Shown one piece after another: positions 48,869 through 61,800 of a stretch of DNA of 64,000 bases. Source of the DNA: Siderastrea siderea (lineage: Eukaryota; Cnidaria; Anthozoa; Scleractinia; Rhizangiidae); contig OZ034967.1 of NCBI GenBank assembly GCA_964030785.1, positions 70,796,113 to 70,860,112 on the forward strand, read 5' to 3'. Numbering within the stretch: position 1 is the first letter of the stretch; every line of letters begins with the position of its first letter. The notes under the pieces are model-generated. The model was given only the letters and a program-made list of their open reading frames with translations. It had not been told where the DNA came from and did no database searches. The translations under genes were made by a program, and so were the position numbers.

Positions 48869-51529
48869 TTAGGCATTGACCACATCATGCCGTCGCTGGG
48901 GCACCGCTCTTGCTGGGCGTGACCGTTGTAGTCGTAACTGCCTTTTCACTTGCGCTGGCCGCGTTTGGCTGTTGCTCTGAGACGAGTGATTCGATGGCAT
49001 TCTGTGATTCGATTGGTGATTCGGACGTCTTACGCAGATGCTGGCGGTTTCCACGGTATAGTGCACCATTCTCCTTTTCAACGGTATACGACCGCTCGAC
49101 CAGCCTGGCAGTCACTTGGGCCTTGGGCCAAGACTTGTCGCCTCGCTTGAAGGGCTTCATCCTGACGACATCGCCTTCCGACAGGCTAGGGGGTTCCTTT
49201 GTTGACCTGTTGTAGTATTTGGCTTGGGTCTGCTGTCGTTGTTGCTGATCACTTGGTCTGGTATGCCGTAGCGGGCAAAGTGACTCGAGTTTGAGAATGG
49301 TGTTACTGGCATTATTCGTATTTGGTAACCTGTAGATCTCCCAATAGTTGCAATAGTAATCGACAGTGATAGGTAGTCTTTGCCGCGAAGAGTGAAGTTA
49401 TCTGTTGCAATTTTCTCCCAGGGGCGAGATGGAACCTCGTGAGACATCAAGGTCTCCTTGGGTTGTGCTGTCGTGTCGAGTTCTCGACAGATTTCACACG
49501 CTGAGATGTGCTGTTTAATTTCTGCAGACATGCCTGGCCAGTACAGACATTCGCGTGCTCGCCTCAGGCACGCTTCAATTCCGAGATGAGACGAGTGGAT
49601 CCTTGTCTTCATGTCTGCGCGAAGATTTCTGGGTATGACAACCGCGTTCCCTCAGTCCATCTTGGACGGTTAGCACGTCTCGCATGTTGAAATAAGGGTG
49701 TATCAGTGGCGGAGCGTCTTTGTTTTCTTCTGGCCATCCTACGAGGATAGTCTCAGAGAGATCTCTTAGTGACTGGTCCTTCCGGGTTTCTGCTCTGATT
49801 TCGTCGAGGCGCTTGTCAGATATGGGTAAGTAGCGGACCACCTTCACAGACTCCACATCGTCTCCTTCCTTGCCTTGGAAGGGCAGGTAAGCTCGCGACA
49901 ACATGTCAGCCAGGTGCATGTTTTTACCACGTTCATAGTGTACAGTGAAGTCGTACTTTTGCAGTCTAATTATCATGGACTGCAGGCGTCGAGGTGCTCG
50001 AACGAGTGGCTTCTGTAATATCGCCTCAAGGGGCTCGTGATCACTTTCAACGTTCACATGGCGACCAAATGTGTATTGATTGAAACGCTCAAGAGAGAAC
50101 ACGATTGCAAGCATTTCTTTCTCTATCTGTGGGTAGCGGGTTTCAGTATCCCTCAAGGCACGGCTTGCATACCCTACTGGTCTGCCGTTCTAAATTATCA
50201 CTACTCCGAGGCCACTCTGGCTTGCATGAGCTCGTTTCCAGGGCTGTAGTGATACAGAACAGAGGCTTCCGTCACCAGCTTCTCCACGGTTTCGAACACC
50301 TTGTCCTGTTCAGTGGACCAGTGCCATGGAGTGTCCTTCCGCGTCAGGCGGCGAATCGGCTCCATAACTTCTGAGAGCTTGGGAAGGAACTTGGCCAGGC
50401 AATTGACAAATCCATTGAGACGCTGGACGCTTTCAATGTCTTGAGGTCTGGGCATCTTGGTAACGGCCTCCAACTTAGCAGGATCAGGCTTCAGGCCCTT
50501 GCTTGCTAGGAGGTGACCGATGAAGGTGACCTCTTTCATCCTGAGCTTCATCTTCTCCGGGCTAAGGGCGATGCCACGGTCGATACACCTTTGTAAGAGC
50601 TGCGGAAGATTCCTGTCATGGCTCACGGTGGCCTCTTCGTCGGTCTCCCTGGTCCCGCGGATAAGGATGTCTTCCGCAATGCATAGGACACCAGGTAGGT
50701 TTTCCAGTGCGTGATTAAAGTGCTTCTGGAATATTTCAGTTGAGGCGGAGAGACCAAATGGCAAACGACACCATCTGCATCTGCCATAAGGAGTGGCGAA
50801 AGTTGTGAGGAGGCTTGATTCTGGCGCGAGGACACAGTGCCAATACCCAGATTTGAGATCCACCGTTGAAAACACCCTCGCTTTTGAGAGCCCTAGAAGT
50901 ATGTCCTCTAGTACCGGTAGTGGGTATCTTTCTTTTTTGCGTGAGGCGTTCAACGGCCTGGGATCTATGCAGATTGTCAGGGCTCCAGATTTCCTCACTA
51001 CTACGGCTAGGCTGTTAACCCATGGAGTGGGCTCATCGATTGGAGATATGACCCCCAGCTGCCGTAGTCGATCCAACTCCTTCTTTAGTTTGTGTTTGAG
51101 AGCAGTTGGGACACGGCGAGGCGGTGCGACGACAAGAGTTGGGTCTTCCTCTACTTCAAGGTATACTGTTCCTGGGAGTGTTCCTAACTCTCTTTAAAAT
51201 ACTTCTGGGTAGTGGGCTACTATTTCATCAGGTGACTTCACACTCTCGACCTCCGTCTTTGGTCGTTCGGGCGGTTCTGTAGTCTTGACGTTTTCTAGGT
51301 TGACAGTAATTTGGCCCATCTCTTGAGCTGCCTTAGCTCCGATTAGAGGCGTCAGTTGTTTGTCAACGACCAGGAATTCCACAGAGAACTTCTTTTTGTT
51401 CTTTGGATTGAGGAGAAGTATTCGGCAGGAACCCAGTTGTTCTAATGTTGTGTCGTTCCACAATTGCCTAGCAATCACGTGCATATTGTAATATGAGCGA
51501 TCCTTGTTCCAAAAAGCCGCTGGAGTCAA
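48869..51529 (-). pseudogene. Ty3/gypsy pol remnant (protease, RT, RNase H, integrase)
   Basis: Segments in order: 51,529-51,194, C-terminal retropepsin region with LTPLIGAKAAQEMG; 51,076-50,201, reverse transcriptase with VFSTVDLKSGYWH and LPFGLSASTEIFQ, the catalytic YxDD reduced to AEDI; 50,156-49,575, RNase H with ETRYPQIEKEMLAIVF and VESDHEPLEAI; 49,612-49,157, integrase with an HHCC-type region (SSHLGIEACLRRARECLYWP, then CEICRELD) and part of the core; 49,160-48,885, integrase C-terminal FKRGDKSWPKAQV. Frameshifts and a short deletion separate the frames, and the RT active site is altered, so it is inactive. It resembles gypsy elements of the K02A2.6 type. Confidence 0.88.
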
Positions 51530-51635
51530 ACTTTAAAGAATTGCGAGATAAATACAAGACTACACAAAATTGTAAGTTCTTATGTGTTCCCAAGGTCAAC
51601 GTTGAACTTAGCACGACTTGACAAGAAATACCAAG

Positions 51636-51943
51636 GCCAAGGATCTTGGTCTACAGGAAGCTCAGAGGACCCTGGTTAAGTCAGCTCAACCAGTGATGTA
51701 GCTCGTCGATTCTGTGTTGAAGGCCTAAATGGAAAATAAAATGTTGCAGCCTTCTGATATATTATCTGTGATAGGTGATGCAATCACCTTTGTGGGTCAC
51801 GCCTCTTCCATGGCCTCCTTGACGAGACGGGAATTTTTGAAACCAGATATTGCAACAGCTTACCAGTCTGTCTGTAGCAAATCCAATCCTGTTACAACTT
51901 ATCTCTTTGGAGATGAACTTCCCAAGAATATAAAAGACATTGA
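51636..51943 (+). pseudogene. DIRS-like gag fragment (5' part)
   Basis: The frame gives AKDLGLQEAQRTLVKSAQPV, a stop, LVDSVLKA, a stop, then an open stretch with GDAITFVGHASSMASLTRRE and TTYLFGDELPKNIKDIE. The FVGHA, RRE-x-LKPD and FGDELPK words match a gag-like protein found upstream of DIRS-type reverse transcriptases in invertebrates. Two stops show decay. The protein continues beyond the LINE insertion. Confidence 0.65.
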
Positions 51944-52082
51944 ATGAATGAATGAATCACCTTTATTTAAACACGGTAATTTCGTAAGTTTACAACTTCT
52001 TTACGCGAAAGCCGTATGTAAATATATGTAATAGATTTTATATTAGCCAAACAAATCGCTTATAATTTATATAATACATATT

Positions 52083-53315
52083 ATTAAAAATTGGACTACG
52101 TATATTGGATTTCTAGCATTTTGATTGGCTTAACGGAGCTAGGCTTTCAGCTCATATACCTGCTGCGACCAAATACGGTCAATGAACACTCAACAACAAA
52201 GTGAGCTGAAAGTTTTTTCCTCGAGAGCATCCCGGCGAGAAACATGGACGAGAAAAATCACTTGGCAGCGAATTTAAATTAAGCAGAAATTCCAACAGCG
52301 TCTCCAACAAGCATCACCAACAGCGTCGTCTAACACAAGTCAAAATTGTTTGAAGAAACTATGCAGAAATAGCATTAAGCGTTGTGTTTACAATTAATTT
52401 CTTTCATCGATCGTCACGTCGATCATTGAAATTGAAGAGACGGTAGGTTTTATCAGAAAGGATTTTCACTTCAAAATATCAAGACGAGACATAATATAAA
52501 ACACAGTGAAATGGGGCAGGAGCATTTAATAAAAACTATTACACATTCATGGCGAGTCGGTGCGAAAATCATGAAGCAGTCTAAACAAGTACTAAAAAAA
52601 TACAGCTGCAAACTACCAAGGAAGGAAGGAAGGGCGAGCTTGTTTTTCGGCTTTAACACGCAAAATTGACACTGGTTTACCTGCACTTGTTGTAGCTCTG
52701 TGTTCCAACTGGTCCAAATGCTCAGATAGAAATCGAATGGCATGTAAACAGAGTTGAATCGCTTTTCCAGTTGTTTGAATGTTGTTTTTACCATTCCGTC
52801 CGCAACCTCTAAACCGAGAACTACTGCATTTTGCGCTTTGCGTTTAAAAAACTATGATGGTGAATTCTAATGTTCCTCGCTACAGTAATCTTGCTTCTGG
52901 GTTGCATAGAAATTACCTCTTCAAGTTCAACTGTTCAAATTTGTTCTGTCTTCATTTCTTTTAAACACGCACATGATGGCTCCGTTGTGCGAACAGCCGG
53001 ATTACAAACTTGTTCAGTTTCAACTCCAGCAGCTATATGGTGAAATTGTACAGCTTCAATCCGCTTTGAACGATGATTACAACAATGTTCAGGAAAAATC
53101 AAACATTTACCATATTTCAGAGCCTATAATTAGAAGATTTTTTCCTAAACGTGTGCTACTTTGTTCACTTTCGAGCAGTTTTCATTAATTCATTCAGCTT
53201 TGCAATGAAACGCTGCAACACTTCGCAAGGTTTTGGGGCCTTTTTCGTTCAGTCATGTGATCAATTCTTGCTCCGTTTAAATTTCTTTTCTCAGTGGTTA
53301 AGTTTTTAATAAAAC
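52083..53315 (-). mobile_element. GTTTTATTAAAAAC-ended element, copy B (uninterrupted)
   Basis: The reverse complement of this segment is collinear with copy A (26,058-29,758) without the hAT. Ends are TTATTAAAAATTGGACTACG at the left and GGTTAAGTTTTTAATAAAAC at the right. It lies within the 3' UTR of the CR1-like LINE together with the adjoining palindrome. Confidence 0.7.
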
Positions 53316-53428
53316 AATTATTCTACTCAGGCTTGCTGGATATCAAATGATTATAACCAACTCGGCGCTACGCGCCTCGTTGGTTATCTATCATTCGATA
53401 TCCAGCGCGCCCTCGTAGAATAATTGTT
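53313..53428. mobile_element. Intact 116-bp palindromic MITE
   Basis: AACAATTATTCTAC starts the element and its reverse complement ends it. CTGGATATC and GATATCCAG mirror each other further in, and the centre is AACCAACTCGGCGC facing GCGCCTCGTTGGTT, so the whole element can fold into a long hairpin. The halves of another copy lie at 24,479 and 26,057. The adjoining copy B joins at its left end. Confidence 0.75.
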
Positions 53429-53508
53429 AATTATACATTTGTAGATAAAAAAATATTTAATTTACATGACAATGAGAAAAAATAAGAAATTGACAGTAAA
53501 AATACGGA

Positions 53509-56063
53509 TTAAGCGGCGGCTTGACAGTCGGTAAGGTCCTTTTTAAATATGGCTTTAGATTTTGCTGATTTTACATTCAAAGGGAGAGAATTCCACAGTT
53601 TTGCTCCCCTATAAGAAAAAGAATCTTTGAAGGATTCAGTTCTTGGAATATGCATCATTTCTATCTTTAATGTATTTTCTCTAAGACGAGATTTGTACTG
53701 AGGAGGGGTTGCTTTCACAGCTTAATGGAAAAAGATCGCTCAAATATTGCGGAACTTTTTTGTGAATAGTGTCATACATTAGAAGGCAAAGCCATTTGTT
53801 TCTTCTCAATGGTAGATCTAAGAAAATTGGGACTGTTTTTCCGAGATTGGACAATCTAAAATTTGAGCCGAAAAACACATGTTCAGTTTTAGCAACATTT
53901 CTACTAAGTTTGTTTGCCACCAACCAGTTTCCAGCATTAAATAAATCTTGATTTATCCTCGATTGAACTTCAATAGTCGATTCTGCAGCAGCACGTAGTT
54001 TAGTGTCGTCAGCATACATGTGAGGTTAAGTAAATTGCAAGCACTCAGGGAGGTCGTTAATGTATAAAAGAAACAATAAAGGACCTAACATTGACCCCTG
54101 AGGTACCCCACAAACAACTCTTTGGGATTTTGAAATACTACCCTCTACGACACAATGTTGCTGCCTATTGGACAGATATGATTGAAACCAGTCAAGAGTA
54201 GTTCCCTTGACACTATAAAACACAAGCTTTCGTTATAGGATTGCGTGTGAAACAGTATCAAAGGCTTTCGCTAGGTCTAAAAATACGACCGAGTTTGTCA
54301 TGCCTCTGTCAATGTTTAAATACCATTCATTTGTAACATCTAAGCAAAGCTGTAACTGTGGAATGGAGGGAGCGAAAACCAGACTGGAACTTAGTTAGAA
54401 GAGCATTCTCCGTTAAATAGGCATAAAGTTGATCGTATACGACCCTTTCACAGACTTTTGATACAGTTGATAAGACTGAGATCGGCCTGTAATTATGCGG
54501 ATCGGTGCGGTCATTTGCTTTAAAAAGAGGAAAGATTTTTGCTATTTTCCATTTTGAAGGAAAAACACCAGAATCTATACTTCCATTGATAATCATTACC
54601 AGAGAAACAGAAGTAATAGGCGCTGCTTCTTTTAGAAGTCTACAAGAAATATTATCAAGACCAGTGGCCTTGTGAGGAGACAACTTCTCTAAAATTTTGA
54701 AAACCACGTCTGCGGTCGTATGTTTTAATCTGAAAACTGACCTAGCTGGAGTTATGTAGCTTTCAAAATCGGTATCTCCAATAGGTAACGCCGAGGCAAG
54801 ATTAGGCCCAATTGAGATGAAGTGCCTATTGAGGATGTCGCTGATATCCGAAGGCTCAGTAACAGATTTATTATTCACTTTTAGTTCATTTATAGAACTG
54901 TTATTCGTAGCTTTTCGATGAGTGATCTGATTAATACATTTCCAAATTGCCTTTGGGTTGCCGATATTGCTTTCCACTTGGGATTTGTAGTAATCAGCTT
55001 TTGCCTTTTTGATCTCATTGTTCAGTCTATTCCTTTCCTTTTTAAACTTCTTCCAAAACAATGGGTCATTACTGGAAACCGCTTGCTTCTTTAATTTGTC
55101 GCGATTAATCATAGATTTCTTTAACTCAGCTGAGAGCCAAGGTGATTTTTTGTTTCTAACCCTTTTATTTCTGATGGGTGCATGCTTATTTGCAACCGAA
55201 ATAAACATGTCACACCAATGATCGAACATTTCGTCAGGTGTATTCAAATTCTGAACGGAATTCCACGGCATTGTTTCCAATTCATCTCTGAATGCCTGTG
55301 CTTTAAAGTATTTAAACGACCGGGTTGTTATGTATATGTGTGTATTTTTAGATCGGATGGCAAATTTTCGCACAGCGTACACCAGACTGTGATAACTAAT
55401 GCCAATATGTAAAACACCAGACGATATAATTCTTGACGGATCACTAGTTAAAATTACATCAATGAGTGTGCTGGAAATGGGCGTAATTCTTGTCGGTTCG
55501 ATTATCAGTTGAGACAAATGATAAACGGTGCTCAATTGCTTTAATTGCGTCATTTACAATATTACTATTAGCCAAATAGGTGCAATTGAGATCGCCTAAA
55601 ATTATGAGCTCTTTAGATTCTAAATCCAGAGCACGAACAAGGTTTTCAAGGTTCTCAAAGAAGCCCTCAGTGCAATTTGGGGGTCTGTAAGCCGCTGTGA
55701 CATTGAACGCTTTACTGTTAGGCTTCATAACATCAACGCTCAGCACCTCAAATTCATCTCCAACGATTAAGTAATCCCGTAGGCGATAATTTAGAGTTGA
55801 TCGTAAGTAGAAGCATACACCCCCACCATTTCGATTTCGATCTTTCCTTACGATCGAATAACCATCAACATGAACCAAATTATCAGCTATTAAGGAATCG
55901 AGTCTGGTTTCATTAATAGAAACAAAGTCTAGGCATTGATCAGCTAGGAAGGCCCTAAGCTCATCAATGTGTCGCGTGAGACTTGTAATGTTTAAGTTAG
56001 CCATTTTAAACCCCCTAACTTTCGGAATACTGTTAGACCCGACTTCATAATCTGCTACCAGGA
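53509..56063 (-). pseudogene. CR1-like LINE ORF2: endonuclease and reverse transcriptase
   Basis: The APE-type endonuclease occupies 56,063-55,460: NLNITSLTRHIDELRAFL, DFVSINETRLD, GGGVCFYLRS, LIILGDLNC. A frameshift near 55,540 leads into the rest of the endonuclease and RT to 54,327: SPHKATGLDNISCRLLKEA, PHNYRPISVLSTVSKV. Another frame carries FLDLAKAFDTVSHAIL, a stop, then [20 protein letters not shown] and MYADDTKL with the YADD catalytic motif intact. After KTVPIFLDL the sequence joins a C-terminal stretch (YDTIHKKVPQYLSDLF) with an apparent internal deletion. Several frameshifts and stops make it non-functional. Confidence 0.85.
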
Positions 56064-56070
56064 ACATTGA

Positions 56071-56799
56071 GGAGGTTAATAAGATTGCTAAGATAACGAT
56101 GGTACGTTCCAGTTTGGTAAGACGTACCTCTGATTATAAGAGCAATAGTGTCAATCTCAAGTACTCCCAGCGTTCTGAAGACTGTTTCAGGTTATCTTTT
56201 AGAATTTGATTCTTTTCCTGTTCAGTCAATATTACCCAGAGCACTCCCCCTTTAGCGAAAGGGAAAAGCAGCTCATTAATGAGGAGATTACCAAACGCAT
56301 TACCAAAGGAGAAATTAGGAAAGTTTCTTCCTGTGACAAAGAATTTATTTCAAACATTTTCCTGGTACCTAAGAAGACCAGTGATTTACGTCTAGTAATC
56401 AATTTAAAACCTTTAAACCGGTTTGTACAAAGAATTCATTTTAAGATGGAGAATATTCAGATGGCCATAAATTTTGTTTCCCCAGGGAATTATATGATCT
56501 CTTTGGATGTAAAGGATGCTTATTTTAGTGTCCCTATTTTTCTTCCACAACGCAAATATTTGCGTTCTATTTGGAGAGACCAGAGATATGAGTTTACCTG
56601 TTTACTTTTTGGATACAGTTTAGCCCCAAAAGTATTAACAAAAATTTTTAAACCTATTGTTTCATACCTTAGGTTAAATGGTCCTAGGGTTGTCATGTTC
56701 TTAGATGATCGACATCTTACTTGTTGCAAGCTCTATTCAAGAGTCCATGGAACAGCTTTCTTTATTACGAATTATAGAATAACCAAGGTTAAGAATTGA
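56071..56799 (+). pseudogene. DIRS-like gag end and reverse transcriptase fragment
   Basis: The gag frame resumes here (EVNKIAKITMVRSSLVRRTS to a stop near 56,208). The overlapping RT frame reads SNIFLVPKKTSDLRLVINLK, RIHFKMENIQ, YMISLDVKDAYFSVPI and VVMFLDD. The motif order LVPKK-x-LRxVINLKxLN, HFKME, KDAYFSVPI and LDD is that of DIRS reverse transcriptases, distinct from the gypsy RT nearby. It ends shortly after the catalytic region at about 56,790, before RNase H and recombinase, where another repeat begins. Confidence 0.8.
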
Positions 56800-56844
56800 T
56801 TCTGATTGGTCCAAACGAGTTCATTATTTATTTCTTATCCGAGT

Positions 56845-56965
56845 GCGAGGGCCGCACTGGGAGAATATTGCCTGAGGTCTTTCTGGTACGGACCGAGCGA
56901 AGCGAGGTCCGTACAAGAAAGACAGAGGGCAATATTCTCCCAGTACGGTCCCGAGCTAGTGAGAG
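56845..56965. repeat. Palindromic repeat with GGACCGAGC/GCGAGGTCC core
   Basis: GGGAGAATATTGCCTGAGGT and its partner GGGCAATATTCTCCC form arms around TACGGACC-GAGCGAAGCG-AGGTCCGTA, giving a strong hairpin of about 100 bp. Surrounding sequence to about 57,350 (with GTATTGACCAATCACAGC) probably belongs to the same repeat. Confidence 0.65.
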
Positions 56966-57436
56966 TTGATAAGAAGTTTATTATATGGTTGTGCCTAACA
57001 CTTTATTACTTGAAAAGTGACCCGTGGCGGATTGGGATGAATGAAGCAGTTTACCGGAAAGCATTCAAAACTCAGCAGTTTTATTCCACACAAGAAATTT
57101 ATATCGCACAAGAAAAAATAAAACCTTTCAAAAAACTGTCTTTTTTCATTTAGCTTCAAATCACTCCAACTATTTGAACCAAACGTACTTTCACATTTTT
57201 TATATTTCCGCTTCCCTAGCAGGGCATTAACATCGCTCATAATGTCCGTGGGCATTACGGGAAAATCCAGCCCTGAGTATTGACCAATCACAGCACGCGT
57301 TACATATTTACAAGCTCTAGCCATATAATAAATCACCATAATGCACAGGTCTACGTCATGCGTGCATTATAGCTCGACATATGAACGCAGGCTACGTCAC
57401 AACTTTTTTTTTTGCCAAACGCAGAAAAAAAATCGT

Positions 57437-58838
57437 TATTGTTCCATTGACTGCACTACAATTCTATCTGTTTTGGATTGAAAATTTTGCATCTCTCTCG
57501 TTTTTTGTAAAGAAACCGTTGAATTTTCCGAACATTTTACTCGCGTAAATTTAGGCGGCTGATTTTGAACGATAATAGTGTATTCGAAACCCCGTGGTCT
57601 TTGCAAGTGATAGAAAATCGTCTTTTGTTACCTGGCAACTATGGATATAAACGTATTTGGAGTTATCCTGCAGCGTTGATGAAAGAAGTCTTGAAAGACG
57701 GTTTTAAAATGAGTACCACTTAAAAATTAAACACAGAAAGTTGTACATTATAAAGAACAGCGGCGCCAGAAAGTCTGTGTCTAATTCAACCCCTTACTTA
57801 TCAAAGAAGTTGTTATCTCATTAAGACCAAACGTTTCCCTTCAAATAGCTTTGAGTGGCTTGTTCACTTTTCCTTCTCTTTGGAAAGTTTTTCTTACTGT
57901 TTACGGTTGAATTGATTTGAGAATATTGATCACTTGAATAATTACAACTGTTCAACTGAACTCATTACCGATTATAAAATGTTGATCAACCAAACAACCG
58001 AAAAACGGTTGATACAAATACACCACAGCATAAACTCAATTGAAACAGACCTGAAATTTCTTATAAACGGTTGTCAAACATGTTGGTATCTTTTCAGCCG
58101 CGTGGAGAGCTACAGTAACTGAATATATTGTTGTCGAAACATTAGCTCCCTCTTAGTCAAGACAGAACGGGTTCGCGTATGCCTGTTGTAGTAAACGTTC
58201 ATATAAACAATATGACGTGCTACCTTTCTTGATAGTTAGGTTTTTTTGTTTGTTTTTTGTTTTTGTTTTCGTGATTTAGTTCTCGAAGATGACGATTCGA
58301 GGTGAAATAAAGGCTATGTATGTAAGTTTGCATGTATGTTATCGTTTTTCGTTTCAAAAGACCCTTCTGATTGAGTGCAACCTACTTCATCGCCCCTTAA
58401 AAGAATATAGCTAATCAAGTCAACTGAAAAGGGTTAAACAGTTTTCTCATAACCGAAAGCTGTTGATCCTGATTAAACAAGCGTTTGCAAAGAATAGTTT
58501 AACCATAGAAAAGCCAAATTACCTGAGGTATAAAGTGATGACGATTTCGTGCTCTGCTCTTGAACTGAGATGGCCTATTTACCAGTGTAAGAAAGTGTTA
58601 TGAATAAAGATATGGGAGCTTTAATTAACGCCTCACAGATGTTTTGCTAAAAAGAATTGTTAAAAATTGTTCAGGTGTCAGTTGACTCCCTTGTGGGATG
58701 TTTTTGTCGGTTTGTTAATAATGCATTCACACTAGGCTGAAACATGTTTACTCAGAGGTTTCACTTTGTGAAGTGTTCACATTAGGCAGTGCGTCGCGCG
58801 AATCGTGATCGAAAGATGGTTATTCTGAGAATGATATG
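57437..58838. repeat. Dispersed repeat of about 1.1 kb, copy 2
   Basis: Collinear with 31,736-32,852 in the same orientation, with extra sequence of about 230 bp near 58,215-58,440 and about 100 bp near 58,690-58,790. Reading frames are not conserved between the copies. Confidence 0.7.
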
Positions 58839-61800
58839 AGTCTACCTCATTGAGGTCGTCTCGATCTACGTCAGACGAAACAAATTAAACATGGCGGCTG
58901 AGAGAGGAGAGGAAGAGAGTGCATAATTTCTAGTTTAAATATGGGCTGATGAAAAGATACAATGGCAGTTATCGGTGATGATGCAGAGCCTCGCAAGCCC
59001 TTGTAAAATTACAAAAACCTAATAAACGAGTGCTGTAAATTGCTGAACTTCTCGAAAGTGGAAAATTTGGTACCTAAGATAGCACAAATGTTCTCTACTT
59101 GCTATGAGCTGAAATTCCCTTTGCCGTTTGCAAGTTCGAGCTTCATTCTTTGGTGTTTAAAGTGCATACGTGTTTATCAAGATTTGATGCGTGTTCCGTA
59201 AAACCACAAGGGGCCCACACAAACTGTGTGACTGTTCGTAGTATCTATGGGAATACCAACACGTTCATATTGAAGTGAAATATTATGAAGAATATTTACA
59301 TTCAAGCTCTCGTCGACTCCTTTCCGCTTTCAACGACTCCCATGTGTTTGTATAGACTCTTAATTGCTCTCCAATCGACTCCGTTTTCACTTCCATGCGC
59401 TCGCAGTGACTCCCATACACCCTCATCAGCTGTCCAAGGTCTCCAAGGGTCTCACTCACTCTCCTGCTCTCTCATCGACTCTTCTGCGCTTTCATTAAGT
59501 TTGAACCTGACCTCACCAATATTTCCGTCAATTTTTTCCTATATCTTGTCTTTGAAAATTTTCTGAGCTGTTTTCAACCTTCTTCCCTTTTTACCTAAAG
59601 CTCACGGAGAATAATTCTACTCATCACACATGAAAACAACGGAGTTTCTACTTAGTAAAACTGATGGAATTAAAAATGAAACAGAATAAATTGTTTTCAA
59701 AGAAGTTATTTTGCGTTTGCAACTGCTACGGTTTCAGTTTTCTGAGACCCCAGCGTTTCTCGAAATTCCCGATACAATTATGTGAAGATTTTTCAATTTC
59801 AAAATAAATAACGAATGAAGTCTCTGTTAAAGAATATTGTGCACGTACAATAGTTTTCAGGTTCGATAAGTTGTCAACAGTTTCGAGAAACGGGCCCCTG
59901 GCAACGAAAAAGTCTTTATAAGCTTCTCGACTTTTCCCTCAGCTATTTGAAATGCCTCGCCTAATATTACTTTTTGTTACACCAAAAAGAATCATAATTA
60001 GGTAGAGTATGTTCGTCCTGGTGAGTGTAGTCCTGAGAAGGACTGTTTTTGGTGATATTGAGTGACGTTTCCACAACCTGAACGGAAGACACCATCATCA
60101 GTGTCAAAGGATACTGTAACTTAAAAATACGAGAAACAAACAGAAGGCGAGTTAAATTACCTTGCAGGTAAGATGATAAAAGTCTGGTCCACTGCCGGTC
60201 TTGAACTAAGCAGCATACAGTGTAAAAGTATATGTAAGCACTTCCCACACAGCACAGGTGATCGATCGAATTATTAATTATTCTGCCTCGTGGCGACTTG
60301 TTGACACCATGTTAGCTGGAGATATTTAGTCAGGTTATTACTTAACACGTCAAAAGAAATACTTAATCTATCATCTCAAGCTAAAAAAGTGCTAGTCATC
60401 TTACTGCGATAACCGCACTCTTTTGCAAACTTCAGGACTTATTCAAGCCAATGATTTTTTTGTCAGATCATTAATGGTAACCTATAAAGGATTTATTCAA
60501 GCCTGGCACAATAACAACATTGTAGCTTTGCTTCAAAAGGCTGTAGATGTAAAAAAGAAATGTGTGAATGCTTGGCTCACTTTGCACAAAAAATAGAATG
60601 TTTATCACCTCGTAGAGCCCATTCAGTTTGAAATTTTGACATCCCTTTGTGTCAACAATGACAGAAACAACTTGACTGAACTTTTACTGAATAAAAGTTT
60701 TTAAATTCAACATTTTTCTCCTTTAATTATTGCGATTAACAAAGGATAATACACAACGTCATTTTCCGATCAAGTTCTGACAGTTTTGATCGATGAGCCA
60801 TTTTGGTTCAATTTTGTCTAAAATTCAAGTTAGTTTGAGTCACAGCCTCTGCAGCCTACCGTAGCCGGCAATCTGTTTTGTTTGTAGAATTTACCTTTTG
60901 TCTACAAGATTTTGTGAACAAAAGGGCACCTGTGTTAAAATTGCCATTCATTGGCCCACGGCAATATTCATTTTGCACCGCAGACTACCCCTCAGGCTCA
61001 TTAGACTGTCCGGCTAGTCTGCTAGGGTTCGTCTGTGCATGCTAATTAACCGGCGGTCGCCTTATCGCGACAGCCGGTTTGTAAATTGAGCTGGTTTTTT
61101 CCCCGTCACTTGCCTTAGTCATCCGGATTTGTCACGACCAACACAGTCTTCATAAACGGCCGGTTTTCTCTTGACGGTTACCTTAAACTTCCTGTTCCGA
61201 TTATGACGTCATGCAATCGTGACGTCAGTATTACTTCACACAAGGTAAACAAAACTAAAGTATGTCACATCACACTAACAACGTTACTACTAATTTGTCA
61301 ACGTTCCATACTTATATGACACAGTTCACTGGCGAAAAATGTCTGATTGATCGACGCGTGACCACGTGATCAAGCTCTTAAACTCAAGATGGCCACCAAA
61401 GTTGTTGGAGGTCTTTTCTTTCTCGCGGCGAGTGTTGACTGTTAGCTCGAGAAGAAACACAGAAGTAAAAGGAACGAGAACAACAGCAACAAGGTCGGTT
61501 GTGGATGGATAGGACCATTTGTTTTTGTGTTCACCACCTATAACTTATTGGTTTTGAGAATCGTTTCAGCACCTAAGCTGGCGACATCGTTTGATCCTAA
61601 AAGATCGTTTCTTTTATTTTAGACCAAAGATGTTTAGTGTCCGATATTTAACGAGCTCTAACATTTATTATTTCGTCTGAAATCGCTCGTTTGACAGATT
61701 TTAGCACACGGGACATGGTTGTAATTGCAAGAAACTGCATGGTACCTGCATTGTGTACCGCTAAAAAAAATGTTATAAATGCATAAACGAAATTACACAA

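Larger units (their letters stand above)
48251..51537 (-). mobile_element. Ty3/gypsy LTR retrotransposon, 5'-truncated and decayed
   Basis: The minus-strand order is protease end, reverse transcriptase, RNase H, integrase, then a candidate 3' LTR: the Ty3/gypsy order. The gag and most of protease are missing at 51,537, where DIRS-like sequence begins. The polyprotein is broken by frameshifts and stops. A purine-rich tract on the minus strand (about 48,612-48,628) immediately precedes the candidate LTR. Confidence 0.85.
51944..56063 (-). mobile_element. CR1-like LINE, 5'-truncated, with 7-bp target duplication
   Basis: ACATTGA is present at both borders (51,937-51,943 and 56,064-56,070). The 3' end, at the left, finishes in an (ATTC)n tail as in CR1-type LINEs. 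The 5' end is truncated inside the endonuclease ORF. A 1.35-kb segment at about 52,083-53,428 interrupts the 3' UTR. The LINE landed inside the DIRS-like gag. Confidence 0.83.
51560..56800 (+). mobile_element. DIRS-like retroelement split by a LINE
   Basis: A gag-like part (51,560-51,943, continued at 56,071-56,208) and a reverse transcriptase (about 56,206-56,799) share the plus strand. The gag frame stops in DELPKNIKDIE at 51,943 and resumes with EVNKIAKITMVRSS at 56,071, exactly where the LINE ends, so they were once continuous. Neither a tyrosine recombinase nor split terminal repeats are visible; the left end abuts the gypsy remnant and the right end a palindromic repeat. Confidence 0.75.

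Noticed and set aside
61388..61444. 18-codon frame MATKVVGGLFFLAASVDC that looks like a signal peptide start
   Set aside because: It ends in a stop with no donor site in frame, and no downstream exon can be supported.
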